A stretch of 64,000 bases of DNA from Flavihumibacter sp. ZG627. Its GTDB lineage: Bacteria > Bacteroidota > Bacteroidia > Chitinophagales > Chitinophagaceae. Made by a program: the position numbers and the translations under genes. This document shows positions 45,701 through 54,337 of this stretch, piece after piece. The first letter of the stretch is position 1; every line of letters starts with the position of its first letter. The stretch covers positions 711,140 through 775,139 of the forward strand of contig NZ_JPHF01000001.1 in assembly GCF_000814325.1 (NCBI RefSeq), read 5' to 3'. The notes under the pieces are model-generated. The model worked only from the letters and a program-made list of their open reading frames with translations, had not been told where the DNA came from and made no database searches.

Positions 45701-45800
45701 CCCTGACAATTACCTGATTTTTTCCTGACAATCCCCTGATCTTCACCTGACTTTCCCTGACTTTACCTGACCTTTGCTGACTTTACCTGACTTACCCTGA
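45701..45800. repeat. Ten-copy CTGA tandem array with 10-11 base period
   Basis: CTGA occurs at 45703, 45714, 45725, 45736, 45747, 45757, 45767, 45777, 45787 and 45797, with spacing 11 four times and then 10 five times. The unit is about CTGACTTTAC (reverse: TCAGGTAAAG). It lies between two reverse-strand genes, 72 bases upstream of the start at 45628. The rest of the 45629-45955 gap shows no gene. Confidence 0.9.
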
Positions 45801-45955
45801 CTTCAGACCGCTTTAGGTTCTGATTTCCTCCGTCTTAACTTCGAACATTCTAAGGTAGGGAGTACAAAGGCGTTGAGAAGTTTTTTGAAGGCATAAAAGA
45901 AGGGTTTTTAAAGGCATTGAGGCAGCATTGGCGTTTGGAGTATCCCCTGCGTTGA

Positions 45956-46825
45956 TCACAAAGAAAGCTGCAGTTGGGTGGAAGGCACCATCCTCGCCGG
46001 AACTGTCGCTTTGATATTTTCGGCGGTAGTGAAAGGTTCTGCCGCACTAAGACCCTCGGCCGCACAGATCCGGTAAACCGGCGTCTCCACATGCCGGGAA
46101 GCCACCACGATCTCAATCCCATCAGCCTGGGACTCAAAAAGCTCCTTCACCAACTCGGGACAATTATTATTCTGCGAAAGATGGGAAAGAAAAAGATGGC
46201 TCATAAAATCTGGCCGGCAAGCCAGGAAAAGCTCCATCGCCTGCTTATTGGAGAGATGTCCCAATCCACCCCGGATACGATTCTTCAAATGCCATGGATA
46301 ACTGCTATTCTCCAGCATGGCCTCATCATAATTCGATTCGAGGAAGGCGGCGTGACAGTTACTGAAATGCCGGGTGAGTGAATCGCAGGGGCGGCCGATA
46401 TCGGTGAATACCCCCACGCGTGTTCCGCCATGCTCAATAACAAAACTATAAGGGTCGGCGGCATCATGGTGTTTGCGGAAAGCATGGATCACCATCTTGC
46501 CGATGGCAACAGGACTGGCGTCACAGAAATCATTCACCAGTTCATGGGCGATGAATAATCGCCCGTTTTGCATGGTGCCCTTGTTGATGTAAACAGGAAG
46601 GGAGAACTTTTTAGAGAGGATCGTTAATCCCCTTATATGATCGGAATGTTCATGTGAAATGAAAATCGCGCGCACCTTATTGATGTCAAGTTCCGCGCGC
46701 TGCATGCGTTTGAGGATCTCCTTGCAGCTGATGCCGGCATCAACCAGGATGGCATCATCATCGTTGCCGATGTAGTAGCAGTTGCCGTTGCTTCCGGAAT
46801 TAAGTGAACTAACGTAAAGTGACAT
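45956..46825 (-). CDS. MBL-fold metallo-hydrolase (YycJ/WalJ-like)
   Basis: 289 residues. It starts MSLYVSSLNSGSNGNCYYIG, the YycJ hallmark, then DAGISCKEILKRM and the metal motif SHEHSDHIRGL (HxHxDH). Further ligands are likely in FRKHHDAADPYSF, FTDIGRPCD, ESNYDEAML and GHLSNKQAM. Relatives act as nucleases or accessory factors near the WalKR system in Firmicutes; here no such neighbours exist. The last 35 residues are low in recognisable motifs. It is cytosolic. Confidence 0.9.
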   Translation of the reverse strand: MSLYVSSLNSGSNGNCYYIGNDDDAILVDAGISCKEILKRMQRAELDINKVRAIFISHEHSDHIRGLTILSKKFSLPVYINKGTMQNGRLFIAHELVNDFCDASPVAIGKMVIHAFRKHHDAADPYSFVIEHGGTRVGVFTDIGRPCDSLTRHFSNCHAAFLESNYDEAMLENSSYPWHLKNRIRGGLGHLSNKQAMELFLACRPDFMSHLFLSHLSQNNNCPELVKELFESQADGIEIVVASRHVETPVYRICAAEGLSAAEPFTTAENIKATVPARMVPSTQLQLSL

Positions 46826-46871
46826 GCAGGCTGAAAATTAAGCACGAAAGTACAGGAATGAAAGAGAATGC

Positions 46872-46900
46872 AAAAAGCAGGCGAGAAGCCTGCTTTTTTT
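46872..46900. terminator. Rho-independent terminator
   Basis: AAAAAGCAGGC / GCCTGCTTTTT is a perfect 11-pair stem with loop GAGAA and flanking A and T tracts. It lies just after the alcohol dehydrogenase stop on the reverse strand. Confidence 0.9.
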
Positions 46901-46917
46901 TGAGTCTCTACATAAAC

Positions 46918-48021
46918 TTATGCCGGAGTAAGTTCTTCTTTTTCGCTCCTTACATTCTTTAGTACCGGAGAAGCTTCCGCATCAATGATCACTTTGATGG
47001 CCTTTTCCTTACCAGCATCACCAAACACTTTATAAGCTTCCAGCATATCATCCAGTACAAAGTGGTGGGTGATCAGTTTATTAGGTTGCAACTTGCCGGA
47101 GCTGACCGTCTTCAGCAGCATGGGGGTAGTATTGGTACTTACCAGTCCGGTGGTGAGGGTGATATTACGAATCCACAGGTCCTGCAGTTGCAGATCAACG
47201 CTGTGCCCGTGAACCCCTATCACGGCAATATTACCACCCGGACGGATAATTTTCTGGCAGAAGTTAAAAGTATCGGGAATGCCCACGGCTTCAATAGCCA
47301 CGTCTACTCCATCCCTGGTGGACGACATGATCTTTTCCACCACATTCTCTCTGGTGGAGTTGATGGTTTCGGTTGCCCCGAATTTTCTGGCCATATCGAG
47401 GCGGTTATCGTCGAGGTCGATCATGATAATACGGGAGGGAGAATAAAACTGGGCGGTGAGCAAAGCGGCCATCCCGATAGGACCCGATCCCACGATTGCG
47501 ACTGTGTCGCCGGGTTTAACGCGTCCGTTTATGACACCGATCTCGTAACCGGTGGGCAGTATATCACTTAACATCACCAGGGCTTCTTCGTCGGAACCCT
47601 CAGGAATATGGTGCAGGCTATTGTCCGCATGGGGGATGCTGACGTATTCTGCCTGGGTTCCATTTATGAGGTGGCCCAGGATCCATCCGCCATCTTCGCA
47701 GTGGGCGTATAGGCCCCGCTTGCAATATTCGCAGGTGCCATCGGAGGTGATGCAGGAAATGATAACATGGTCACCTTTTTTAAAATTACGAACGGATGCA
47801 CCCACTTCCTCCACAATACCCACCCCTTCGTGGCCCAGGATGGTGCCGGGTTTAACGGTTGGAACTTTACCTTTTATGATGCCGAGATCAGTACCGCAGA
47901 TGGTTGTCTTCAGGATTCTGACAAGTGCGTCGGTTGGCTTGTTGATAACGGGAACAGGAACATCTTTGTATTCAATTTTACCGTCACCAAAATATACAAG
48001 CGCTTTCATTGTTTCTTTCAT
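46918..48021 (-). CDS. Zinc-dependent alcohol dehydrogenase (medium-chain)
   Basis: 367 residues (ATG at 48009 also possible). Medium-chain fold: catalytic zinc site LKTTICGTDLGIIKG and LGHEGVGIVEEVG; structural zinc loop with Cys (CEYCKRGLYAHC); NAD(P) site VAIVGSGPIGMAALL followed by IIMIDLDDNRL, whose Asp suggests NAD preference. Typical substrates are short secondary alcohols such as isopropanol. It ends 18 bases before a strong terminator and is probably monocistronic. Confidence 0.9.
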   Translation of the reverse strand: MKETMKALVYFGDGKIEYKDVPVPVINKPTDALVRILKTTICGTDLGIIKGKVPTVKPGTILGHEGVGIVEEVGASVRNFKKGDHVIISCITSDGTCEYCKRGLYAHCEDGGWILGHLINGTQAEYVSIPHADNSLHHIPEGSDEEALVMLSDILPTGYEIGVINGRVKPGDTVAIVGSGPIGMAALLTAQFYSPSRIIMIDLDDNRLDMARKFGATETINSTRENVVEKIMSSTRDGVDVAIEAVGIPDTFNFCQKIIRPGGNIAVIGVHGHSVDLQLQDLWIRNITLTTGLVSTNTTPMLLKTVSSGKLQPNKLITHHFVLDDMLEAYKVFGDAGKEKAIKVIIDAEASPVLKNVRSEKEELTPA

Positions 48022-48166
48022 GATGAATTATTTATTAGCACTGTAATGATTTATTAACTCTTTAAGGTAGCGAAATGAATATGTCCGGCAGATGAGGGAA
48101 GTCAGGGAGGGAGATGATAGATTTCATTGTGAGCCTGGATTGCGAAAAAAGCACGAATTTAAAGGG

Positions 48167-48640
48167 ATGAAAGAAGTTCAACGATTGAAGTTACGCATGC
48201 AGGAAATGTATGACGGCGAACCATGGCTCGATGTAAGTCTGCTGCCGGTATTGAGGCAGGTGCCGGCCTGTCTGGCGGCAAAGAAGCTCAGGCCCGACCG
48301 GAATTCGATCTGGGAGATCGTGAACCATCTCGCGGCATGGAAGGAGGCGGTGCTGCGCCGCTTAACGGTGGGAAAGGAAACCAGTCCCGAGCATAATTTT
48401 TTCCTTCCCGTAGAAAACAAATCCGATGCATCCTGGGAGGCATCGCTGAAGGCATTGGAGCAGGCGCACAAGAAGTGGATGATGTTTCTGGAAGGGATGG
48501 AGGATAAGGACCTCGACAAAATCTATTATGGCAATCGCAGCTGGCATTACCATATAGAGGGACTGATACAGCACGATGCTTATCATCTCGGGCAAATTGT
48601 TTTGTTAACAAAACTGATACCTGCCGATAACCAGATCTGA
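48167..48640 (+). CDS. DinB-family protein
   Basis: 157 residues from [20 protein letters not shown] (an earlier in-frame ATG at 48092 adds 25 unlike residues). Four-helix DinB/YfiT fold with the metal-type His residues in [16 protein letters not shown] and the C-terminal [15 protein letters not shown]. Family members are thiol-dependent enzymes or nickel/zinc proteins of mostly unknown role. It lies 28 bases before the DJ-1/PfpI gene on the same strand. Confidence 0.88.
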   Translation: MKEVQRLKLRMQEMYDGEPWLDVSLLPVLRQVPACLAAKKLRPDRNSIWEIVNHLAAWKEAVLRRLTVGKETSPEHNFFLPVENKSDASWEASLKALEQAHKKWMMFLEGMEDKDLDKIYYGNRSWHYHIEGLIQHDAYHLGQIVLLTKLIPADNQI

Positions 48641-48668
48641 CAAATTCATAAACCATAATTCTATTAAT

Positions 48669-49250
48669 ATGAGTAAGAAAATTTTAATGCTGACCGGAGA
48701 TTTCGTGGAAGATTATGAGATGATGGTTCCTTTCCAGGCGCTGTTATCAGTGGGATTGGAAGTGCATGCTGTTTGTCCGGGTAAGAAAGCGGGCGAAAAC
48801 ATTGCGACCGCTATCCATGATTTCGTGGGATTTCAGACCTATGCCGAATTGAGGGGACATAATTTCACCCTCAACAAGAGTTTTGATGAAGTGAACCTCG
48901 ATGATTATGATGGGCTCTATGTATGCGGGGGAAGGGCACCGGAGTATATAAGGCTGAATGAAAAAGTGCTGGACTATACAAGGCATTTTTTCGAGAAGAA
49001 TAAACCCGTTGCTGCTATCTGTCATGGTTTACAAATACTGACTGCTGCCGGTGTTGTAAAAGGACGGACCCTCACGGCCTATGCGGCGGTGGGCCCCGAG
49101 GTAACGCTGGCCGGAGGAAACTATAAAGAGATCCCCGTTACGGATGCGATAACCGATGGTAATCTCACCACCTCACCCGCATGGCCAGGGCATCCTGCCA
49201 TACTGCGGGAGTTCTATAAGTTGCTGGGGATAACCATTAGCGGAAACTAA
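48669..49250 (+). CDS. DJ-1/PfpI-family protein
   Basis: 193 residues. Typical fold: [21 protein letters not shown], with the Glu of the catalytic site in [23 protein letters not shown]; the nucleophile Cys in [12 protein letters not shown]. Members are glyoxalases, deglycases, chaperones or proteases; the sequence is closest to PfpI/YhbO-type proteins. It follows the DinB gene and may be in the same unit. A thiol or aldehyde stress role is inferred. Confidence 0.9.
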   Translation: MSKKILMLTGDFVEDYEMMVPFQALLSVGLEVHAVCPGKKAGENIATAIHDFVGFQTYAELRGHNFTLNKSFDEVNLDDYDGLYVCGGRAPEYIRLNEKVLDYTRHFFEKNKPVAAICHGLQILTAAGVVKGRTLTAYAAVGPEVTLAGGNYKEIPVTDAITDGNLTTSPAWPGHPAILREFYKLLGITISGN

Positions 49251-49277
49251 CCGGCACGAACAACCGCAATAGCGCAA

Positions 49278-50183
49278 TTAATTTTTACTGTCGAGGATGA
49301 CGGGCGTATTTCCTTTGCCCATGATGATCACTTTTGCATTTTGTGATTTAGCTATCTCCAGTTGAGCCTTGATGCCTTCGTATTGCAGTTGCCTGTCGGT
49401 CAGACTTTCACTGATGATACGCTGGTAGTCGGAGATACCCTGTGCCTCCACACGTTTGCGCTCGGCTTCCTGTCTTTCTTTCTGCAGCACGAACTGCATT
49501 TTCTGAGCATCCTGTTCGGCATTGATCTTTTGTTCGATGGTAGCCTTTACCGATTGAGGGAGGGTGATATTGCGCACCAGCAGGTTTTCGAGCAGCAGAC
49601 CTCTTTTCTTGAAATCCGTTTCGATGGTCTTGAAGATCCTTTGCTGGAATTCATCACGCTTGGTGGAGTAGAGGGCGACGGCATCATAATAGACGGCGTT
49701 GTCGCGGATACGCGTGCGCGTTATAGGGCGGACGATCTTGTCTTCATAGTCGGCCCCGGTTTCCTGCAGCAGCATGGGAGCATCAACAGGAATGACGCGA
49801 TAAAGCACGGAGAGATCGATGGTCACTTCAAGACCATCGGCAGTGAGCACACGGATGGCATCATCGCCGGGCTTCTGCGCTTCGTCCTGGATGCCGCTCA
49901 TGGTATAGTTGAGGGTCTTGACATCGAGCCTTTCAATTTCAAGGAGCGGATTGATAAAATGGAGACCGCTGGTGAGAACATCCTTCTGCACTTTACCGAA
50001 AAGTTTTTTGACGCCAATTTGTCCCACGTCAATCTGGATGATACAGGCCGTGATGATGCCGATGGCGAAAAGTCCGAGGGCAATGGACCTGAGAGTACCG
50101 GCAAAGCGACGGATAGGTTCTTCCGATTTAGCGATGCCGAAGGAGGCGAGGAAGAGGATGACTCCGATAATTATAAGTGTCAT
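49278..50183 (-). CDS. Prohibitin/SPFH-domain membrane protein
   Basis: 301 residues. Two hydrophobic segments at the N-terminus (about 2-18 and 33-50) anchor it. The SPFH domain (about 55-235) has VGQIGVKKLFGKVQKDVLTSGLHFINPLLEIERLDVKT. A coiled-coil of about 50 residues rich in EQK (INAEQDAQKMQFVLQKERQEAERKRVEAQG) follows. These proteins form ring-like membrane scaffolds that can control FtsH-type proteases. It is divergent from the nucleoside permease, with 43 bases between the starts. Confidence 0.9.
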   Translation of the reverse strand: MTLIIIGVILFLASFGIAKSEEPIRRFAGTLRSIALGLFAIGIITACIIQIDVGQIGVKKLFGKVQKDVLTSGLHFINPLLEIERLDVKTLNYTMSGIQDEAQKPGDDAIRVLTADGLEVTIDLSVLYRVIPVDAPMLLQETGADYEDKIVRPITRTRIRDNAVYYDAVALYSTKRDEFQQRIFKTIETDFKKRGLLLENLLVRNITLPQSVKATIEQKINAEQDAQKMQFVLQKERQEAERKRVEAQGISDYQRIISESLTDRQLQYEGIKAQLEIAKSQNAKVIIMGKGNTPVILDSKN

Positions 50184-50226
50184 AGTGCATGAATTTAATT
50201 TTATATTTTCATTTCGAAATTATAAT

Positions 50227-51438
50227 ATGAAAAGATCAATAGGGGCCAGTCTGGCCATCATGATGTTCCTGCAATATTTTACCTGGAGTGCCTGGTATGT
50301 AACGATGGGCACTTATATGAAAAGCAATCTGGGATCATCGGATGTGCAGATTGGTGCGGCCTTTAGTGCGCTGGCCATCGCCACGATGATATCCCCCTTT
50401 TTTGTGGGCATGGTGGCCGACAGGTTTTTTGCTGCGCAGCGTATCATGGGGGTGCTGCACCTGGTGGGGGCGGCGCTGTTGGTACTGGCCACGCAGGTGA
50501 GTGGCAATACTGCGTTTTATTGGGTGATACTGGTGTATTCGCTGATGTATATGCCCACCATTGCGCTGAGTAATAATGTTGCCTTTACGCAGATGACGGA
50601 TCCGGGAAAACAGTTTCCCTGGATCAGGGTATTTGGAACGGTGGGATGGATCGTGGCGGGGCTGCTGGTAGGCAATCTCGGCATTGAGAAAAGCGCCAAT
50701 ACATTTTTTTTAGCGGCACTGTGTTCGGCGGCGTTGGGACTCTATAGTTTTTCCCTTCCCGATACGCCGGCCAGGGGAAAAGGTGTTGCGGTAAGTGGCG
50801 CGCGGGCGTTGGGCAGTGATGCCTTTGTATTGTTCAGGGATAAGCCTTACCTGGTATTCTTTATAGCGGCGGTGCTGGTATGTATTCCGCTGGCCTTTTA
50901 TTATGGATTTGCGAATCCGTTTCTGAATGAGATCGGCATGACCAATTCGGCGGGTAAGATGATATTGGGGCAGGTATCGGAGGGACTGTTTATACTGGCG
51001 ATACCGTTTCTGATCAACCGGATCGGGGTGAAGTATATGCTGATGATCGGCATCATTGCGTGGATCGTGAGGTATGTATTATTTGCCTATGGCTATGGCG
51101 ATCCCAATAGCTGGATGTTGTATACCGGCATTATACTACACGGCGTCTGTTATGATTTCTTTTTTGTGACGGGTTATATGTATTCGGAGAAGAAGGCTGG
51201 GGAGAAGATCAAGAATTCGGCGCAGGGCTTGTTTACGTTTGCTACCTATGGGTTGGGCATGTTTATAGGAACCTGGTTTTCGGGATTTGTGGCATCCTAC
51301 TACCAGCAGGGCGAGGGACATGACTGGAGGAGTATCTGGCTGGTGCCGGCGGCGATTGCTTTTGCGGTGCTGGTCTATTTCCTGCTCTTTTTCAGGGAGA
51401 AGAAAGTTCCCGATGCTGTTGCGGTGGAGGAAGTTTAA
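50227..51438 (+). CDS. Nucleoside permease of the MFS (NupG-like)
   Basis: 403 residues from MKRSIGASLAIMMFLQYFTWSAWYVTMGTYM, the typical NupG/XapB start. Twelve membrane helices are visible. Family motifs include SPFFVGMVADRFFAAQRIM and QFPWIRVFGTVGWIVAG. It would import nucleosides with H+. The start at 50227 sits eight bases downstream of an AT-rich stretch and 43 bases from the divergent prohibitin gene. The downstream GreA-like gene begins 12 bases after the stop. Confidence 0.9.
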   Translation: MKRSIGASLAIMMFLQYFTWSAWYVTMGTYMKSNLGSSDVQIGAAFSALAIATMISPFFVGMVADRFFAAQRIMGVLHLVGAALLVLATQVSGNTAFYWVILVYSLMYMPTIALSNNVAFTQMTDPGKQFPWIRVFGTVGWIVAGLLVGNLGIEKSANTFFLAALCSAALGLYSFSLPDTPARGKGVAVSGARALGSDAFVLFRDKPYLVFFIAAVLVCIPLAFYYGFANPFLNEIGMTNSAGKMILGQVSEGLFILAIPFLINRIGVKYMLMIGIIAWIVRYVLFAYGYGDPNSWMLYTGIILHGVCYDFFFVTGYMYSEKKAGEKIKNSAQGLFTFATYGLGMFIGTWFSGFVASYYQQGEGHDWRSIWLVPAAIAFAVLVYFLLFFREKKVPDAVAVEEV

Positions 51439-51450
51439 GCTGCTTTCGCC

Positions 51451-52005
51451 ATGCATAATAAGGAAAACATATACCGGGCATTTCTGCAATTGATAAGGGA
51501 GAAGGTTTTGAATCTTCAGACCATATTGGGCGACCTGCGCGAGAGTGCGAGTAATGAAACCAAGAGTACGGCCGGCGATAAACATGAGACGGCTTTGGCG
51601 ATGCTGCAGATAGAGCAGGAAAATACGAGGAGGCAGTTGGCTGACGCAATGGAGCAGTTGGGGGTGATGGAGAAGCTGGATTATGGGCATGGGGGAGAGA
51701 GGGTGGGGAAGGGGAGTTTGGTAGGGACGGATAGGGGGATGTTTTTACTGGCTGCGGCGGTGGGGAAGATTAAGGTTCCGGGAAACAGAATTAATGAGGG
51801 ATCAAAGATTGCCGAGGAAACAAAGTTTGGCACTAGCTCAAAGATAGAAGAGGAAGCAAAGTTTAAGGAAGGATCATATGTTGCCGTGCAAACCATCATC
51901 TCGATTTCACCTCAATCTCCCTTGGGCAAGGCTTTGACGGGTAAAAGAGTTGGCGATAAAGTAGAAGTTAACAAGTTGGAGTACAGGATAATATCAGTAG
52001 AATAG
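51451..52005 (+). CDS. GreA/GreB-like protein with internal 12-codon duplication
   Basis: 184 residues. The N-terminal coiled-coil with ASNETKSTAGDKHETALAM is strongly Gre-like, and the C-terminus (ISISPQSPLGKALTGKRVGDKVEV) matches the Gre C-domain. In Bacteroidota this family is often misnamed 3-oxoacyl-ACP synthase. Between them is GSKIAEETKFGT followed by SSKIEEEAKFKE, a tandem copy of 12 codons (DNA period 36, 51802 and 51838). The first 330 bases are GC-rich and the rest AT-rich. Gre factors rescue stalled RNA polymerase; whether this one does is unknown. Confidence 0.82.
   Translation: MHNKENIYRAFLQLIREKVLNLQTILGDLRESASNETKSTAGDKHETALAMLQIEQENTRRQLADAMEQLGVMEKLDYGHGGERVGKGSLVGTDRGMFLLAAAVGKIKVPGNRINEGSKIAEETKFGTSSKIEEEAKFKEGSYVAVQTIISISPQSPLGKALTGKRVGDKVEVNKLEYRIISVE
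51799..51870 (+). repeat. 12-codon tandem duplication inside the GreA-like gene
   Basis: TCAAAGAT...GAGGAA.CAAAGTTT occurs at 51802 and again at 51838, a period of exactly 36 bases, so the frame is kept. Confidence 0.8.
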
Positions 52006-52101
52006 AGAGGTTAAAAGGGTTTCAGATTTTTTTTGGATGAATGGGCTGAAACCCTACCTTTGCAACCTCTTAGAAGGAGACCAACAACTGCTTCTGGGGT
52101 C

Positions 52102-52175
52102 CGGGAAGTAGCGCAGGCCGGTAGCGCACCTGGTTTGGGACCAGGGGGTCGCAGGTTCGAATCCTGTCTTCCCGA
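52102..52175 (+). tRNA. tRNA-Pro (anticodon UGG)
   Basis: Acceptor stem CGGGAAG / CTTCCCG, anticodon stem CCTGG-tTTGGGa-CCAGG with anticodon TGG, and T-arm GCAGGTTCGAATCCTGT. CCA is not encoded (ACA follows). It decodes proline CCN codons. The integrase gene begins 95 bases downstream, so this gene is the probable attachment site of the element to the right. Confidence 0.95.
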
Positions 52176-52179
52176 CATA

Positions 52180-52214
52180 AAAAAAGCTTGACACATAACG
52201 TGTTAGGCTTTTTT
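52180..52214 (+). terminator. Terminator of tRNA-Pro
   Basis: AAAAAAGCTTGACAC pairs with GTGTTAGGCTTTTTT over 15 positions (two G-T pairs) with a five-base loop. Confidence 0.8.
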
Positions 52215-52238
52215 CGTATTAGGTAGTGAAGACAATAA

Positions 52239-52278
52239 GTGACCCAAATACACCTTAAATGGGTCACGAATGGGTCAC
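52239..52278. repeat. GTGACCCA / TGGGTCAC repeat cluster before the integrase
   Basis: GTGACCCA (52239-52246) is the inverse of TGGGTCAC at 52260-52267 and again at 52271-52278. The third copy overlaps the integrase start codon. This could be an operator or an integrase arm site. Confidence 0.7.
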
Positions 52279-53373
52279 AAAAATTTAAAGGGTACTGTAA
52301 GCATTACAAACTACAAAGAGCGCGTTCGATTGCGATGGCGGTATCTGAACAAGCGCTATTCACTATGCAGTGGTCCATACAATTCCGTAAATCTGTTGCA
52401 GGCCCGAAAGCTTGCTATTCAAATCGAACAAGACATGGCTGTCCAAGCATTTGATCCTACTTTAAAAAAATACAAGCCTGTCGCTGTACTTTCTTCTAAG
52501 CCTTTATCGAAATCTTTACCAACATTATTTATTGAATGGGTAACAAACATTAGAAACAGAGATGTTGAAGCCAGTGTGGATTATAGCCTAACGCTACGCA
52601 TGCTGCAACATTGGGGCGTTTTTTTAATAAGTGAAATTGTAGCCAGGCTTTCAATAGAAAAGATTAGCCCAAAGACCTACAAAACCCGCTTACGGTTATT
52701 GAAATCATTCTTTTCTTGGTTAGTTCGAAATAAGGTAGTTGATAATAATCCATTAGAGGACGTACGACCGCGCAAACAGACCAGAGAAATTAAACCCAAT
52801 CGGAAACCTTTCACTCTTGATAAAATGCGTAAAATTCTGGAAGCTCTGGAGAACGATACGTTTTTACCCCAATGTTCGCGTTATAAGCATTCAACTTACT
52901 ACCCCTTTGTTTTTTTTATTTTCCAAATGGGTGTACGTCCAGCGGAAGCCGTAGGGCTACGTGTTGAACACATCAAACTGGAATCAAACACCGTAGAAAT
53001 AAAGGAAACATTAGCTCGTACGATCAATGGTTCTCATTCTGGAGTCAGGATCAGGAAAGAAACTAAGAATGGGAAGCAACGTTTCCTTCCTTTGGATGGC
53101 AAACTGAAAGGTATATTGGCATCTCTGATAAAAGATAAAGCTAACGATGCGCTGGTATTCACTTCACCCATGGGGAAGGCCATTGATGATCGGATGTTCC
53201 AGAGAAGAGTTTTTCGAAAAGTTCTTGAAGGATTGCAGATAGAGTACCGCGTTCTTTATGCGAGCAGACATAGCTTTGGTAGCCGATGTATAGAAGCTGG
53301 CTTAACACCAGTAATGACAGCATTTCTAATGGGAAATAATCCAGAGACAGCACTAAGAAATTACGTTCATTAA
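52270..53373 (+). CDS. Tyrosine recombinase (phage/island integrase)
   Basis: 367 residues. An N-terminal arm-binding-like part (about 1-60) and a SAM-like core-binding domain (about 85-170) precede the catalytic domain. Catalytic residues seen: Arg in QMGVRPAEAVGLR, the box II segment LYASRHSFGSR (Arg-His; the usual first His is Tyr or Ser here), and the Tyr nucleophile in ALRNYVH, only three residues from the stop, which makes the C-terminus unusually short. It integrates DNA at the adjacent tRNA-Pro by site-specific recombination. No excisionase gene is obvious. Confidence 0.93.
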   Translation: MGHKNLKGTVSITNYKERVRLRWRYLNKRYSLCSGPYNSVNLLQARKLAIQIEQDMAVQAFDPTLKKYKPVAVLSSKPLSKSLPTLFIEWVTNIRNRDVEASVDYSLTLRMLQHWGVFLISEIVARLSIEKISPKTYKTRLRLLKSFFSWLVRNKVVDNNPLEDVRPRKQTREIKPNRKPFTLDKMRKILEALENDTFLPQCSRYKHSTYYPFVFFIFQMGVRPAEAVGLRVEHIKLESNTVEIKETLARTINGSHSGVRIRKETKNGKQRFLPLDGKLKGILASLIKDKANDALVFTSPMGKAIDDRMFQRRVFRKVLEGLQIEYRVLYASRHSFGSRCIEAGLTPVMTAFLMGNNPETALRNYVH

Positions 53374-53673
53374 ATCAGTTTGCCCGCAAATCTGCCTCAA
53401 CTATGATATTGTAATGCGGTAATACAGATGCTTACATAACAAATCCATCTTGAAAATATTTTTCTAAAAAAGCTTGTTGATGTCATTCCCGTTTGATACT
53501 ATTGTAAGGGAGCCTGGAATTATTTGTTCGATCTATCCACAGCTATTCTGGTCATTCGACTGGCGCTGAGTAACATCTTCTTCTCCAGGTTTACCTATAA
53601 TAAATTGCTGTGCATAAAAATGGAGGCAAAGCAAAAGGCGTAGCAGTCGTTTACAGCTGCAAACAATCTCATT
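53374..53673. other. Intergenic stretch after the integrase
   Basis: 300 bases without a supportable gene. It contains one DnaA-box-like CTATCCACA (53533-53541, single copy) and no convincing hairpin or tRNA end copy. Confidence 0.5.
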
Positions 53674-54117
53674 ATGAGAACAAAAATTACGAAGCTGACT
53701 CGGTCAGCTAATGAAGGAGTATGCCTGTACCAAGTGTTAGTGTATAGGCGGCTTGCTAGTAAAAAGAACCTGGTGAAAATTGACGACGACGTTAATTATG
53801 CAAGCGTAATCGTCGAAATCAATGATCCCATCATTCACATTCGCGAGTATGAGTATTTATTTATAATCAAGGCAACGCTAAATGATTATAAACTCCATAA
53901 CAGTACAATTAGAGAGAATCAGTTAGTATCCAACCTAAAATTCTCTTTCAAGGGTTGCGAGAGCCGTGTAAAAGTTAAAGAATATTTAGTTGCTCAGATT
54001 TCTGAGAAAACTTTTGTGCCGCAAATAAATGCTGATCATAATAATCGAGCTAGCAATAAAACTGGACTAGAATCCAGGTTCGTCAAAAAGATAGACAATG
54101 ACCACATTGAAATTTAA
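53674..54117 (+). CDS. Hypothetical protein of the integrated element
   Basis: 147 residues, no membrane helix or signal. The first half looks like beta strands (VCLYQVLVYRRL, YASVIVEINDPIIHI, YEYLFIIKATL), the second is basic and disordered-looking. Not recognised. It is the first of three overlapping genes; the next starts 20 bases before its stop. The codon use is AT-rich compared with the housekeeping genes to the left, consistent with transfer. No function can be assigned. Confidence 0.55.
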   Translation: MRTKITKLTRSANEGVCLYQVLVYRRLASKKNLVKIDDDVNYASVIVEINDPIIHIREYEYLFIIKATLNDYKLHNSTIRENQLVSNLKFSFKGCESRVKVKEYLVAQISEKTFVPQINADHNNRASNKTGLESRFVKKIDNDHIEI

Positions 54118-54337
54118 GGCTAAGGAAATCACACGTTTTGAACTAAAAAAGACTGATCGAGCTATTGAAATCATTATAGCTTCCAGAGATCAAATTGATC
54201 TATTTGAAGCATTAAGGAGAACAGGATTTTTTCTTGAAAATCTTGCGAAGAGTAAAATTAGTTTCATGGATATGTTCTTAGCAAATAGACCATGTATACC
54301 GAAAGGCTGGTTCGTTATTGGCGATGAACTCCATTAA
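54098..54337 (+). CDS. Small hypothetical protein, coupled to upstream gene
   Basis: 79 residues: EITRFELKKTDRAIEIIIASRDQ, then IDLFEALRRTGFFLENLAK and RPCIPKGWFVIGDELH. It could be a small alpha/beta fold. Not recognised. It overlaps the previous gene by 20 bases and the next by 14, an arrangement typical of translationally coupled small element genes. I see no DNA-binding or toxin signature. Confidence 0.5.
   Translation: MTTLKFKAKEITRFELKKTDRAIEIIIASRDQIDLFEALRRTGFFLENLAKSKISFMDMFLANRPCIPKGWFVIGDELH

Noticed and set aside
45701..45800. CRISPR array
   Set aside because: Units are only 10-11 bases with no spacers, and no cas genes are in the window.
49362..50192. Open frame of 276 codons on the forward strand
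   Set aside because: Mirror of the prohibitin-like gene; low-complexity acidic composition is explained by the opposite coding strand.
53533..53541. DnaA box-like CTATCCACA
   Set aside because: Single copy with one mismatch; expected by chance.
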